Source of the DNA: Tardiphaga sp.
Lineage (GTDB): Bacteria > Pseudomonadota > Alphaproteobacteria > Rhizobiales > Xanthobacteraceae
Direction of reading: 5' to 3'
Length of the DNA stretch: 64,000 nt
NCBI GenBank assembly: GCA_030147505.1
Contig: JASBVG010000003.1
Coordinates: 105,578-169,577, forward strand
Position numbers and translations under genes: made by a program. Each line of letters begins with the position of its first letter. Position 1 is the stretch's first letter. Of the stretch, positions 34,352-43,526 are shown one piece after another. Under the pieces are notes generated by a model, which was given only the letters and a program-made list of their open reading frames with translations, made no database searches and had not been told where the DNA came from.

Positions 34352-35326
34352 CTATGCGACTATAGCGGCTTCCGCCCGGATACATCGCACGACGCGGTCT
34401 CCTGCCAGCTCAACATTCGGCGGCGGTGCCTCGACGCAGCGGTCCTGCACGAATTTGCAGCGCGGGGAGAAGGAGCAGTTGGTCGGCGGCTTATCCAGCG
34501 ACGGTGGAGTGCCGGGGATCGTTTCCAGTCGCTCACCACGCCTGGCACCATGCACCGTCGAGGACAACAGACCCCTGGGATAGGGATGCACGGCCGAGCG
34601 CACGATCTGGCTCAGCGTGCCCTGCTCCACGATCTGCCCGGCATACATCACGGCAACGCGGTCGCAGATTTCGATAGCAACACCGATATCGTGGGTGACG
34701 AAGATGATCGACATGCCGAATTCGCGCTGCAACTCGCGCAACAGCAGCAGAATCTGGATCTGCACGGTAGCATCGAGCGCCGTCGTCGGCTCATCCGCCA
34801 GCAGGATTTTAGGCTTGCAGGCGAGCGCGAGCGCGATCATGGCACGCTGGCGCATGCCACCGGACATTTCGTGCGGATAGGCATCGAGACGGCGCTTGGC
34901 CGAAGGGATACGCACGACCTCCAGCATTTCAAGCGCGCGCTTCACGCCTTCCGCATGAGTCTTGCCTTCGTGGCGAACAACACTTTCGGCGATCTGCTGA
35001 CCAATGGTATAGACAGGATCAAGTGCCAGCGCCGGCTCCTGGAAGATCATCGACACACTCTGACCGCGGAACTTTGAAAGCTCGTCGTCGTCAAGCGCGA
35101 GCACGTCCTTTCCCAGCACATTGATACTGCCGGTGATCTTCGTGCGTTTCTTCGGCAGCAGCCGCATCAACGCGCGCAACGTGACGCTTTTGCCCGAGCC
35201 GGATTCGCCAAGCAGGCCGAGCACTTCGCCTTGCTTCACCGACAGGCTGAGATCATTCACCGCATAGACGGTGCGCTCACCGCTGAAGGTGACATTGAGA
35301 TTGCGAACATCGATCAGATTGGTCAT
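34352..35326 (-). CDS. ABC transporter ATP-binding protein, OppD/DppD family
   Basis: One of two ATPases of a peptide/nickel-type importer. It has Walker A GLLGESGSGKSVTL, signature MSGGMRQRAMIALALA, Walker B ILLADEPTTALD, and the family C-terminal oligopeptide region with a Cys cluster (TNCSFSPRCKFVQDRC). The ATG at 35326 overlaps the amidase stop as ATGA, so it is translated after the amidase. It is the last gene of the operon running from 41668 down to 34352. Confidence 0.95.
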   Translation of the reverse strand: MTNLIDVRNLNVTFSGERTVYAVNDLSLSVKQGEVLGLLGESGSGKSVTLRALMRLLPKKRTKITGSINVLGKDVLALDDDELSKFRGQSVSMIFQEPALALDPVYTIGQQIAESVVRHEGKTHAEGVKRALEMLEVVRIPSAKRRLDAYPHEMSGGMRQRAMIALALACKPKILLADEPTTALDATVQIQILLLLRELQREFGMSIIFVTHDIGVAIEICDRVAVMYAGQIVEQGTLSQIVRSAVHPYPRGLLSSTVHGARRGERLETIPGTPPSLDKPPTNCSFSPRCKFVQDRCVEAPPPNVELAGDRVVRCIRAEAAIVA

Positions 35327-36738
35327 GGCAGATCCGGGCATTTCGTGTGGTGGTCGGTCGCACGCTGGAACGTCGCACCGATGGTCAACAACGTCGCTTC
35401 CTCGAACGGGCGGCCCACGAGTTGCATGCCGACCGGCAGCTTCGCCTTGGTGAAGCCAGCCGGGATCGAAAGTGCGGGCAGACCGAGATAGTTGATCGGC
35501 CGAGTGAAACGCGTGACGCGCTGAATCAGGGCTTCGGCACCGGGGCCGTTGCCGACATCGGTCTCGTCAATCCGCGGCGCAGCCATCGGCGAAACCGGAG
35601 CGAGAATGGCGTCGATGCCGGCCATAGCCGCCAAATGCGCGGCAAGCGCAGGGCCGCGCCAGCGCAAAGCTTCGAGATAGGCGACGCCCGTGACGGCGAG
35701 ACCGTTCTGAAGACGCATCAATACCTGTGGACCATAGTCTTGCGGACGTTCAATCATCCAGCGCTTGTGCAAGGCCGCAGCTTCCGTGGCGAGCACGAGC
35801 TGGCAGGCGGCCGTGAGCTGGCCTTGATTGGGCAGATCGACCTCGACGATCTTGATGCCTTCGTCCTTCAGTGCCGCAATCGTGCTCTGCAGGATCTCCT
35901 CCGTGTCGGCATCGAGATCGTCAACATAAAATGCCTTGGGGATGCCGACGGTCATCCCCTTGGCGGGCGCCTTGGCAGCCGCCACGTAGTCCGGCACCTC
36001 GCGGGTGCTGGCGGTCGGATCGAGCGGATCGGCACCCGCCATCAGGCCGGTGACAAGCGCACAGTCCTCGACCGTGCGCGCCAGCGGGCCAACGGTGTCG
36101 AGCGACTGCGAGAGCGGCATCGCACCGGCACGGCTGACGAGGCCAACTGTGGTCTTCAGGCCGGAGACGCCGCAGAAATGCGCGGGCATGCGGATGGAGC
36201 CTCCGGTGTCGGAACCGAGCGCAGCGAAGGTGAGGCGCGCGGCGACCGCCGAGCCGGAGCCCGAGGACGAACCACCAGTCGCATGGGCGACGTTCCAGGG
36301 ATTGCGAACCGGGCCGTAATGCGTGTTGTGGCCGAGCGGGCCGAAGGCGAATTCGACCATCTGCAGCGAACCGAGCCGGACGGTGCCCGCATCCTTCAGG
36401 CGCTGCAGCGAAGTTGCCGTGGTGGTCGCCACCCAATCCTTGCGGATCCTGGAGCCGCATGTGACCACATGGCCTTCATCGTAATACATGTCCTTATGGG
36501 CCATCGGCACGCCATGCAGAATGCCGCGGCTATCGCCTTTGGCCAACGCGGCATCGGCTGCATCGGCCGCCGTAAGCGCAGCCTCGGTCTCGATGGACAT
36601 GTAGGCGTTAAGATGTGGCTGCCATTTTGCGACGCGGTCGAGGCATGATTGCGTAGCCTCGCGCGATGACAGCTTCTTCGTTGCGATGGCGCTCGCGACT
36701 TCGGTGACCGAGAGCAAAGCGGGTTCGGTAACGCTCAT
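35323..36738 (-). CDS. Amidase (amidase-signature family)
   Basis: A 471-residue amidase-signature enzyme (GatA/AtzF/FAAH superfamily). The catalytic triad is visible: K82 (PMAHKD), cis-Ser in GGSSSGSG at 157-158 and nucleophile S181 in GSDTGGSIRMPA. It is coupled on both sides: its start overlaps the AtzG-like gene and its stop overlaps the OppD-type ATPase gene. It probably hydrolyses an amide that the surrounding ABC system imports. It is not likely to be the tRNA amidotransferase subunit, since no gatB or gatC is adjacent. Confidence 0.9.
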   Translation of the reverse strand: MSVTEPALLSVTEVASAIATKKLSSREATQSCLDRVAKWQPHLNAYMSIETEAALTAADAADAALAKGDSRGILHGVPMAHKDMYYDEGHVVTCGSRIRKDWVATTTATSLQRLKDAGTVRLGSLQMVEFAFGPLGHNTHYGPVRNPWNVAHATGGSSSGSGSAVAARLTFAALGSDTGGSIRMPAHFCGVSGLKTTVGLVSRAGAMPLSQSLDTVGPLARTVEDCALVTGLMAGADPLDPTASTREVPDYVAAAKAPAKGMTVGIPKAFYVDDLDADTEEILQSTIAALKDEGIKIVEVDLPNQGQLTAACQLVLATEAAALHKRWMIERPQDYGPQVLMRLQNGLAVTGVAYLEALRWRGPALAAHLAAMAGIDAILAPVSPMAAPRIDETDVGNGPGAEALIQRVTRFTRPINYLGLPALSIPAGFTKAKLPVGMQLVGRPFEEATLLTIGATFQRATDHHTKCPDLP

Positions 36739-36932
36739 TTGCCGGTCTTTCCATTCTGGACCGCGATATAGGTCGCGGGCTCGAGATCAAGCGGCAGAGT
36801 GCCGGCGATGGCGGCGAAGTTCTCGAAAGCCGGGCCCATGGAAACGGCAATACGCTCGGCGACTTCATCGGAGGCTGGCAGTCCTGTCACCTCGGATAGA
36901 ACCTTGATCTGTTTCGCACTCGGTTTCGTCAT
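36735..36932 (-). CDS. AtzG-like small amidase partner (DUF4089-type)
   Basis: A 64-65-residue protein from MTKPSAKQIKVLSEVTGLP to the Lys-rich end (..VQNGKTGK). Small size, a helical N-terminus, the pattern PAFENFAAIAGTLPLDLEPA and its position directly before an amidase match AtzG-like subunits that pair with amidases such as AtzE. It overlaps the OppF-type gene and the amidase gene by 4 nt each (ATGA). The longer frame reaching 37049 is in the OppF coding sequence and is not used. Confidence 0.72.
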   Translation of the reverse strand: MTKPSAKQIKVLSEVTGLPASDEVAERIAVSMGPAFENFAAIAGTLPLDLEPATYIAVQNGKTGK

Positions 36933-37996
36933 TTCTGCACTCCTGCGCCGGGCGCCTTGGTATGGCCGGAGCCAGGGATCGCCATAAAGCAGGCCGCCTG
37001 ATGGCCGTTGGCGGTGATCTTGGTAAGCGCGGGCTTGCTCTCGCCGCATATGGACTCGGCGAAGGCACAGCGCGTATGGAAGCGGCAGCCGGATGGCGGA
37101 TCGATCGGGTTCGGCGGATCGCCGGTGATCGGCGGCTCCTTGGTGCGGTTATCGGGATCGGTGGACGGCATCGCAGCCAGCAATGCGCGCGTATAGGGAT
37201 GCGCGGGTGCATCCCATACATCGTCGACAGGCCCGAGCTCGACGACCTCACCGAGATACATCACCAGCACCCGGTCAGAGATGTAGCGGACTACGTTGAG
37301 ATCGTGGCTGATGAAGAGATAGGTCAGGCCGAATTCGCGCTTCAAATCAACCAGCAGATTGAGCACCTGTGCTTCAACCGACTTGTCGAGTGCTGACACG
37401 GCTTCATCGAGAATCACGAGACGAGGTGACAAGGCAAGCGCACGCGCGATGTTCACGCGCTGGCGCTGACCGCCAGAGACTTCGTGGGGATACCGATTGG
37501 CGAACACTTCCGGACGCAAACCGACCTTGCCGAGCAGATCGCGGGCAAGTTCGCGCGCCGTCTTGTCGGCCATGCCATGGACCTTGGGACCGAAGGCGAT
37601 GGATTCCTCGATCGTCAGGCGCGGATTGAGCGAGGCGTAGCTGTCCTGAAACACCATCTGCATGCCGCGGCGCAGCTCGCGCAGCGTCAGCTCGCGGCCG
37701 ACCATACGCCCGTCAAAAATGATGTCGCCGGAATTTCGATCCATCAGATGCATCAGGAGACGCGCCGTCGTGGACTTCCCGCAGCCGGATTCGCCGACGA
37801 TGCCGACCGTCTCGCCCTTGCCGATAGCGAAGGAAACGTCATCCACCGCGCGCACCGTCTTGCCAGGCGAGAACAGGCCGCCGCGCACCGGAAAGTGTTT
37901 TGTCAGGCCCTTCACGTGCAGCAGCGGCTGCATGTCGCCGCCGAGGTCCTCGATGGGATCGAGCATCTTGTCGGTGATTTCGAGCGTATCTGTCAT
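36929..37996 (-). CDS. ABC transporter ATP-binding protein, OppF/DppF family
   Basis: The second ATPase of the importer (355 aa). Walker A GIVGESGCGKSTTARLLMHL, signature EVSGGQRQRVNIARALA, Walker B LVILDEAVSALD, and a C-terminal oligopeptide region with CRFHTRCAFAESIC. It begins 4 nt after the DppC-type permease stop and is coupled to the AtzG-like gene. Between it and its partner ATPase lie the two amidase genes, an unusual arrangement for this transporter family. Confidence 0.95.
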   Translation of the reverse strand: MTDTLEITDKMLDPIEDLGGDMQPLLHVKGLTKHFPVRGGLFSPGKTVRAVDDVSFAIGKGETVGIVGESGCGKSTTARLLMHLMDRNSGDIIFDGRMVGRELTLRELRRGMQMVFQDSYASLNPRLTIEESIAFGPKVHGMADKTARELARDLLGKVGLRPEVFANRYPHEVSGGQRQRVNIARALALSPRLVILDEAVSALDKSVEAQVLNLLVDLKREFGLTYLFISHDLNVVRYISDRVLVMYLGEVVELGPVDDVWDAPAHPYTRALLAAMPSTDPDNRTKEPPITGDPPNPIDPPSGCRFHTRCAFAESICGESKPALTKITANGHQAACFMAIPGSGHTKAPGAGVQK

Positions 37997-38000
37997 GACG

Positions 38001-38888
38001 TCAGTTCCGGATATCCATGGCGCTGCGCATGCCGTCGCTCAGCAGGTTGAAGCAGATCGACACGGCGAAGATCATCACACCGGGCAGCGCCGCCACCCAC
38101 GGATTGACATAGATCGCAGTACGCAGCGTGTTCAGCATCAGGCCCCATTCCGGCTCCGGCGGTTTGGTACCGAGGCCGAGGAACGAGAGGCCGGCGGCGA
38201 GGATCATCGACACCGAGATCAGGCCTGTTGCATAGACGAAGATCGAGCCCAGCACATTGCCGAGCATGTGCACGCGCATGATGGTGAATGTATCGGCGCC
38301 GGAGGCGCGTGCGGCTTCCACATAATCCATGTTGCGTACGCCGGTGGTCACGCTTTCAGCCACGCGGGTGATCTGCGGCACGAAGACGATGGTGAGCGAG
38401 ACGATCGAATTGACGATGCCGGCCCCGAGCGCACCGGAAATCGCGATCGCCAGCAGCACAGACGGGAAGGCGTAGAACACGTCCACCGTGCGCATGATGG
38501 CGGTGTTGAGCTTGCCGCCGACATAGCCGGCGACGAGGCCGAGAGAGGTGCCTATGATGAAAGCGAGGATTACCGGCAGGATGCCGATGAGCAGCGACAG
38601 GCGGCCGCCATAGACGAGGCGGGCCAGCATGTCGCGGCCGAGTTCGTCGGTGCCGAGCGGATAGTTCGGCGTGCCGATGGCGCGCAGGCGACGAATCATC
38701 GAGCCCTGATAGGGATCGGCGAGACCGAGATAGGGCGCGAAGATGGCGCCCAGCAGGATGAGCAGCAGAATGAGCGCACAGGCGACCGCTACTTTGTCGC
38801 GAAGGATGCGGCGGCCAACCGTGGCCCAGTAGCCGCGGGCTTTGGTTGCGGGTGCCACCTGTAGAGAGTTATCGGTGAGGACAGCCAT
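38001..38888 (-). CDS. ABC transporter permease, DppC family
   Basis: A 295-residue inner-membrane permease. It has a cytoplasmic N-terminus, a first membrane helix VACALILLLILLGAIFAPYL, the periplasmic motif PLGTDELGRDMLARLVYGGR, and the ATPase-coupling EAA-like loop EAARASGADTFTIMRVHMLG. It abuts the DppB-type gene (4-nt gap) and the OppF-type gene (4-nt gap). With its partners it imports peptides or other amide/nickel-type ligands. Confidence 0.93.
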   Translation of the reverse strand: MAVLTDNSLQVAPATKARGYWATVGRRILRDKVAVACALILLLILLGAIFAPYLGLADPYQGSMIRRLRAIGTPNYPLGTDELGRDMLARLVYGGRLSLLIGILPVILAFIIGTSLGLVAGYVGGKLNTAIMRTVDVFYAFPSVLLAIAISGALGAGIVNSIVSLTIVFVPQITRVAESVTTGVRNMDYVEAARASGADTFTIMRVHMLGNVLGSIFVYATGLISVSMILAAGLSFLGLGTKPPEPEWGLMLNTLRTAIYVNPWVAALPGVMIFAVSICFNLLSDGMRSAMDIRN

Positions 38889-38892
38889 GGCG

Positions 38893-39846
38893 TCAGCTCC
38901 GCTTGATGCGCGGATCGATGGACGCCTGCGCGATATCGACCAGAAGATTGAGGAAGACGAAGAACAGCGCGAGCACCAGGATCGTGCCCTGCAGCAGCGG
39001 CAGGTCGCGCTGGAAGATCGCCGAGTTCAGCAGTAGGCCGGAGCCGGGCCAGGAAAACACCGTCTCGATCAGGATCGAGCCGCCGAGCATGTAGCCGAGC
39101 TGCAGGCCCATAACCGCGAGCGCGGTCGGCGCGGCATTCTTGATGACGTGTCTGAACACCTTGAATTCCTGCAGGCCTTTGGCGCGCAGCGCTTCGACAA
39201 AGTCCTGCGAGAGGATGTCGCCGGTCAGCGCGCGCACTGTGCGGGTCACGATACCCATCGGAATGACCGAAGTCGTGACCGCGGGCAGGATCAGATATTT
39301 GATGTGCTCCCAATCCCACGCCCAGGCACCGGAGCCGCCGGGGCCCGCGCCCACCGCGGGCAGCCAGTTGAGCTGCACCGAGAAGATGATGACCAGCACC
39401 ATGCCGAGCCAGTAATGCGGCACCGACACGCCGGCGATGGCGATGGAGGTGGCGACCTTGTCGACCCAGGTGTCGCGGAAGTAACCGGCGATGAGGCCGA
39501 AGAACAGGCCGAGGGTGAAGCCGATGGCGGCGGCGAACACAGCGAGCATCACCGTGTTGCGCACGGCGTTCATCACCTCGGAAAGAACGGGGCGACCGGT
39601 GGCGATGGAGGCGCCGAGATCGCCATGCAGCGCGCGCCAGACCCAGAGACCGAACTGCACCGGCAGGGGTTTGTCGAAGCCATAGGCGACACGCAGTTGC
39701 TGCGCCAGCTCCTGCGAGGCATCGGCGGGGAGCACAGCGACGAGCGGATCGCCCGGCGTGATGTGTACGAGCAGGAAGCACACCAGCGCGACGCTGAGAA
39801 TGATGGGAATCGCGTAAACGACGCGGCGCGCGACATATGCAAACAA
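38893..39846 (-). CDS. ABC transporter permease, DppB family
   Basis: A 317-residue permease with the DppB N-terminus (RRVVYAIPIILSVALVCFLL, VHITPGDPL), six predicted helices, and a coupling loop EALRAKGLQEFKVFRHVIKN. It is separated from the upstream solute-binding gene by 157 nt that contain inverted repeats (39885-39988), then followed tightly by the DppC-type gene. The pair forms the membrane channel of the importer. Confidence 0.93.
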   Translation of the reverse strand: MFAYVARRVVYAIPIILSVALVCFLLVHITPGDPLVAVLPADASQELAQQLRVAYGFDKPLPVQFGLWVWRALHGDLGASIATGRPVLSEVMNAVRNTVMLAVFAAAIGFTLGLFFGLIAGYFRDTWVDKVATSIAIAGVSVPHYWLGMVLVIIFSVQLNWLPAVGAGPGGSGAWAWDWEHIKYLILPAVTTSVIPMGIVTRTVRALTGDILSQDFVEALRAKGLQEFKVFRHVIKNAAPTALAVMGLQLGYMLGGSILIETVFSWPGSGLLLNSAIFQRDLPLLQGTILVLALFFVFLNLLVDIAQASIDPRIKRS

Positions 39847-39884
39847 GGGGCACCTTTGGGTTATGCTCCGACCTCTCGGTCGTC

Positions 39885-39988
39885 ATGCCCGGGGTCTAGC
39901 CCGGGCATCCATCTTTTGATGAGCCACGTTTGAAGTTGGATGGCCGGGTCATTCCTACGAAGCCGCGCTTCGCACTTTGCCCGGCCAT
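39885..39988. repeat. Two nested-style palindromes between the binding-protein gene and the permease genes
   Basis: The first hairpin has arms ATGCCCGGG (39885-39893) and CCCGGGCAT (39900-39908) with a 6-nt loop. The second pairs ATGGCCGGG (39940-39948) with CCCGGCCAT (39980-39988) around 31 nt. They lie in the leader between the solute-binding protein stop and the DppB-type start. Such structures often protect the 3' end of the binding-protein mRNA and so raise its level over the permease; that role is inferred. Confidence 0.75.
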
Positions 39989-40003
39989 GACGTGCGGCTT
40001 GCT

Positions 40004-41668
40004 TTATGGCGTCATGGTCATCGTCGAGAAATCGACGAACCAGCTCTTCGGCTGCACGAAGCCCTTGATCTTCGGGCTGAGCGCGCGCGGGCCGACGTCG
40101 TGGGCGACGTAGAGGAACGCCGCGTCATCGACCGAGGCCGCGTGCAATTCGGCCAGGGCCTTGTCGCGCTCGGCCGCGTCAAACGTGGTGCGTGCCTTCT
40201 TCACCAGCTCGTCGAACTTGGGATTGTTGATGAACCCCCAGTTGTTCGACACCGGCGGTGCCATCCCCGACTGCAGGAAGCGGACCAGCGCGAAGAACGG
40301 GTCCATCGCCGCGAAGGTGACGTTGGTCGCGTTTGAGTTGTTCGCCGTCGGGTCCTTGGCGCCGCGGCGCCAATTGGTGAACAGCGTATTCCATTCGATG
40401 ACGTCGAGCTGAACATCGAAGTAACATTCTGCCAGCGCCTGCTGCAGGTATTCATTCATCGGCAGCGGCTGCATCTGGCCGGAGCCGGAGGCGGAGGTCT
40501 GCGTTTTTACCTTGAGCTTCTTGTTCGGGCCGTAACCTGCTTCGGCCATCAGCTTCTGCGCTTCCTTCAGATCATATTTGATCTTGAAGGTCGGGTTGCC
40601 GTGCCAGGGATGACCGGGCTCGAACGTACCGGTGGCCGGCACCATCAGACCGGCAAGCAGACCATCGCGCAAACCTTCGCGATCGATGCAGAGATTGGCG
40701 GCCTTGCGGACGCGGATGTCGTTCCACGGCGAGCCTTCGATGCGGGAAAACTGCCATGGCCAGACATGCGGCTGCTCGTTCTTCTCGATCTTGAAGCCGC
40801 GCGCGGTGATTTCCTTCACCGCATCTGGCGCCGGGGCCTCGGCCCAGTCAATTTGGCCGGACAGCAGCGCGGCGGTGCGCGCATTGGCCTCCGGCATCGG
40901 CAGCAGCAACAGGCCATCGACCTTCGGAATGCGGTCCTTATTCCAATAGGCCGAATTCTTCACCAATTCGAGGCGTTCGCGCGGCGTGAACTTCGACATC
41001 TTCCATGGGCCGGTGCCCGATGCGTCCTTGGAGAACGCATCCCACGCTGCCGCAGACTTCGCCTTGGCATCGGCACCCTGTGCCTTGTCGTAGAGAGACT
41101 GCCACTTGGCCGGGCTCGCCATATAAAGATTGGTCAGATTGATCGGCAGGAAGGAGTCCGGCTCCTTTGTTGTCAGTTCGACGGTCATGTCGTCGATCTT
41201 CCTCGCCGACAACAAAGTCGGCATGCGCGATGCGGTGACGCCGACCTGGCTGGCGTCGAATTGCGGCGCATCCTGCTTCAGAACTTTATCGACGTTCCAC
41301 ACAACTGCATCGGCATTGAAGTCGCTGCCATCATGGAATTTGACACCAGGACGCAGCTTGAAGGTCCACTTGGTCTTATCGCTATCGCTCACTGCCCATT
41401 CTGTAGCCAATCCGGGGATCACAACGCTCGGCTTGGTGGCAGACGAAAGATCCCAAAGCGTGAGTCCCTCATACATTGTATTGCCGGTGAAGCGGTTACC
41501 TTCGAATCCCTGATCGGGCTGGCCTAGCGTGCGCGGAATATCCGCAGCGGTCATGCCGATCTTGACGGTCTGAGCCTGCGCGAATTGCGGCAGCGTCAGC
41601 GCAGTGGCGACGGTGAGCATCGCGAGAGCAGTTTTGAAACGGCCTTTGATGGGCTTCTCGATACGCAT
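40004..41668 (-). CDS. ABC transporter solute-binding protein, family 5
   Basis: A 554-residue periplasmic binding protein with a signal peptide (TALAMLTVATALTLPQFAQA). The SBP family 5 pattern is present (LSSATKPSVVIPGLATEWAV, TKWTFKLRPGVKFHDGSDFN). It is the first gene of the importer-amidase operon. The ATG at 41668 is preceded by AAGGGG; the frame is open further up but the added residues do not look like a signal peptide. It is similar to the divergent binding protein at 41880 (see GQPDQGFEG versus GQPDRGAGG), so the two are paralogues. The ligand is unknown; the amidase suggests an amide or peptide. Confidence 0.92.
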   Translation of the reverse strand: MRIEKPIKGRFKTALAMLTVATALTLPQFAQAQTVKIGMTAADIPRTLGQPDQGFEGNRFTGNTMYEGLTLWDLSSATKPSVVIPGLATEWAVSDSDKTKWTFKLRPGVKFHDGSDFNADAVVWNVDKVLKQDAPQFDASQVGVTASRMPTLLSARKIDDMTVELTTKEPDSFLPINLTNLYMASPAKWQSLYDKAQGADAKAKSAAAWDAFSKDASGTGPWKMSKFTPRERLELVKNSAYWNKDRIPKVDGLLLLPMPEANARTAALLSGQIDWAEAPAPDAVKEITARGFKIEKNEQPHVWPWQFSRIEGSPWNDIRVRKAANLCIDREGLRDGLLAGLMVPATGTFEPGHPWHGNPTFKIKYDLKEAQKLMAEAGYGPNKKLKVKTQTSASGSGQMQPLPMNEYLQQALAECYFDVQLDVIEWNTLFTNWRRGAKDPTANNSNATNVTFAAMDPFFALVRFLQSGMAPPVSNNWGFINNPKFDELVKKARTTFDAAERDKALAELHAASVDDAAFLYVAHDVGPRALSPKIKGFVQPKSWFVDFSTMTMTP

Positions 41669-41879
41669 TCTGACTAGTCCCCTTCTTTCAATACGAATTC
41701 GGTTGGCTAATTCTGATGCAGTGCAATGCAACGCCTGTGCCAATAATCAGAGCAACGTGCGCGTGCGGTGTACATCCTCCTCCCCCGCGGCCGACTGGCG
41801 CAGGGCTTCTTGATTGGAACCAGTCTGGCACCAAGCTTGCTTAGCCGCCAACGAATGTTTTCCACATCAGGAGTTGGGG

Positions 41880-43478
41880 ATGAGTTTTCGATTTTCTTTC
41901 GCAAGCGCAGCGCTGGCGGCTGTCATCGGCCTCGCTGCACCCGCGAAAGCCGAGAGCGTTGTGCGTTACGGCATCTCGATGGCGGACATTCCGCTGACCA
42001 CCGGCCAGCCTGATCGCGGCGCCGGAGGCTATCAATTTACAGGCTACACCATCTATGATCCGCTGGTCGCATGGGAGATGGACGTCGCCGATCATCCCGG
42101 AAAACTGATCCCCGGCCTCGCCACCGAATGGAAGGTGAACGACAACGACAAGACCAAGTGGCGATTCACCCTGCGCAAGGGTGTCAAGTTTCACGACGGC
42201 AGCGACTTCAATGCCGATGCGGTGATCTGGAATCTGGACAAGGTGCTGAATGAAAAGGCACCGCAATTCGACAAGCGGCAGAGCGCGCAGGTAAAGACCC
42301 GCCTGCCATCGGTCGCAAGCTACGCCAAGATCGACGACGGCATGGTGGAGATCACCACCAAGACGGTCGATTCATTCTTCCCATATCAGATGCTCTGGTT
42401 CCTGGTCTCCAGCCCGGCACAATATGAAAAGGTCGGCAAGGATTGGGACAAGTTCGCGTCGCAACCTTCAGGCACCGGCCCGTTCAAGCTGACCAAGCTG
42501 GTGCCGCGCGAACTCGCTGAACTCAGCAGAAACGTCGACTACTGGGACAAGAAGCGGCTGCCGAAGACAGACAAACTGGTACTGATCCCGATGCCGGAAG
42601 CGCTCACGCGCACCAATGCGCTGCTGGCCGGCCAGGTTGATCTGATCGAAACTCCTGCTCCCGACGCCGTGCCGCAGCTCAAGGGCGCCGGCATGAAGAT
42701 CGTCGATAACGTCACGCCGCATGTCTGGAACTATCATCTCAGCGTGCTGCCGGGCTCTCCCTGGACGGACGTTCGCCTGCGCAAGGCGCTCAACCTCGCT
42801 ATCGACCGCGATGGCGTCGTTGCGTTGATGAACGGCCTCGCCAAGCCGGCGATTGGTCAAGTAGACCCGTCGAGCCCCTGGTTCGGCAAACCGAACTTCA
42901 AAATCAAGTACGATCTCGCCGAAGCCAAGAAGCTGGTGAAGGAAGCCGGCTATGGCCCGGACAAGCCACTGAAGGCGACCTTCATCATTGCCAATGGCGG
43001 CACCGGCCAGATGCTGTCGCTGCCGATCAATGAATTCCTGCAGCAGAGCTTCAAGGACATCGGCATCGACATCGAATTCAAGGTGGTCGAACTCGAGGTT
43101 CTCTACACCGCGTGGCGCAAGGGCGCAGCCGACGAGAGCATGAAGGGCATCACCTCGAACAACATCGCCTATGTCACCTCGGATCCCCTGTATGCAATCG
43201 TTCGCTTCTTCCATTCCGGCCAGATCGCGCCGGTCGGCGTGAACTGGGGCGGCTACAAGAATCCGAAGGTCGACTCGCTGATCGACGAAGCCAAGAACAA
43301 CTTCGATCCGAAAAAGCAGGACGAGCTCTTGGCCGAAGCACATGCGCAGATCGTCGACGATGCCGTACTGGTCTGGGTCGTTCACGATACCAACCCGCAT
43401 GCGCTCTCGCCGAAGGTGAAGAAGTTCGTGCAGGCGCAGCACTGGTTCCAAGACCTGACGACGATCGGTCTGGACTGA
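41880..43478 (+). CDS. ABC transporter solute-binding protein, family 5 (paralogue of the divergent gene)
   Basis: A 532-residue periplasmic binding protein with a signal peptide (FASAALAAVIGLAAPAKA). Family 5 motifs: MADIPLTTGQPDRGAGGYQF, KWRFTLRKGVKFHDGSDFNA. The start at 41880 has AGGAG six bases upstream. No permease or ATPase follows, so it probably feeds the transporter encoded on the opposite strand, perhaps with a different ligand range. A GC-rich stem-loop follows the gene at 43496-43520. Confidence 0.9.
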   Translation: MSFRFSFASAALAAVIGLAAPAKAESVVRYGISMADIPLTTGQPDRGAGGYQFTGYTIYDPLVAWEMDVADHPGKLIPGLATEWKVNDNDKTKWRFTLRKGVKFHDGSDFNADAVIWNLDKVLNEKAPQFDKRQSAQVKTRLPSVASYAKIDDGMVEITTKTVDSFFPYQMLWFLVSSPAQYEKVGKDWDKFASQPSGTGPFKLTKLVPRELAELSRNVDYWDKKRLPKTDKLVLIPMPEALTRTNALLAGQVDLIETPAPDAVPQLKGAGMKIVDNVTPHVWNYHLSVLPGSPWTDVRLRKALNLAIDRDGVVALMNGLAKPAIGQVDPSSPWFGKPNFKIKYDLAEAKKLVKEAGYGPDKPLKATFIIANGGTGQMLSLPINEFLQQSFKDIGIDIEFKVVELEVLYTAWRKGAADESMKGITSNNIAYVTSDPLYAIVRFFHSGQIAPVGVNWGGYKNPKVDSLIDEAKNNFDPKKQDELLAEAHAQIVDDAVLVWVVHDTNPHALSPKVKKFVQAQHWFQDLTTIGLD

Positions 43479-43495
43479 GCCAAACACATAACTGT

Positions 43496-43520
43496 CGTCA
43501 CCCGGCCTGACCGGGTGACG
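43496..43520 (+). terminator. GC-rich stem-loop after the second binding-protein gene
   Basis: CGTCACCCGG and CCGGGTGACG pair around a short CCTGA loop, 18 nt after the stop at 43478. No strong T-tract follows, so it may be a weak terminator or a 3'-end stabiliser. Confidence 0.55.
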
Positions 43521-43526
43521 AGAGCG

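Noticed and set aside
35323..36738. GatA subunit of the Glu-tRNA(Gln) amidotransferase
   Set aside because: The amidase signature fits GatA broadly, but gatB and gatC are absent and the gene is coupled to an ABC importer and an AtzG-like partner.
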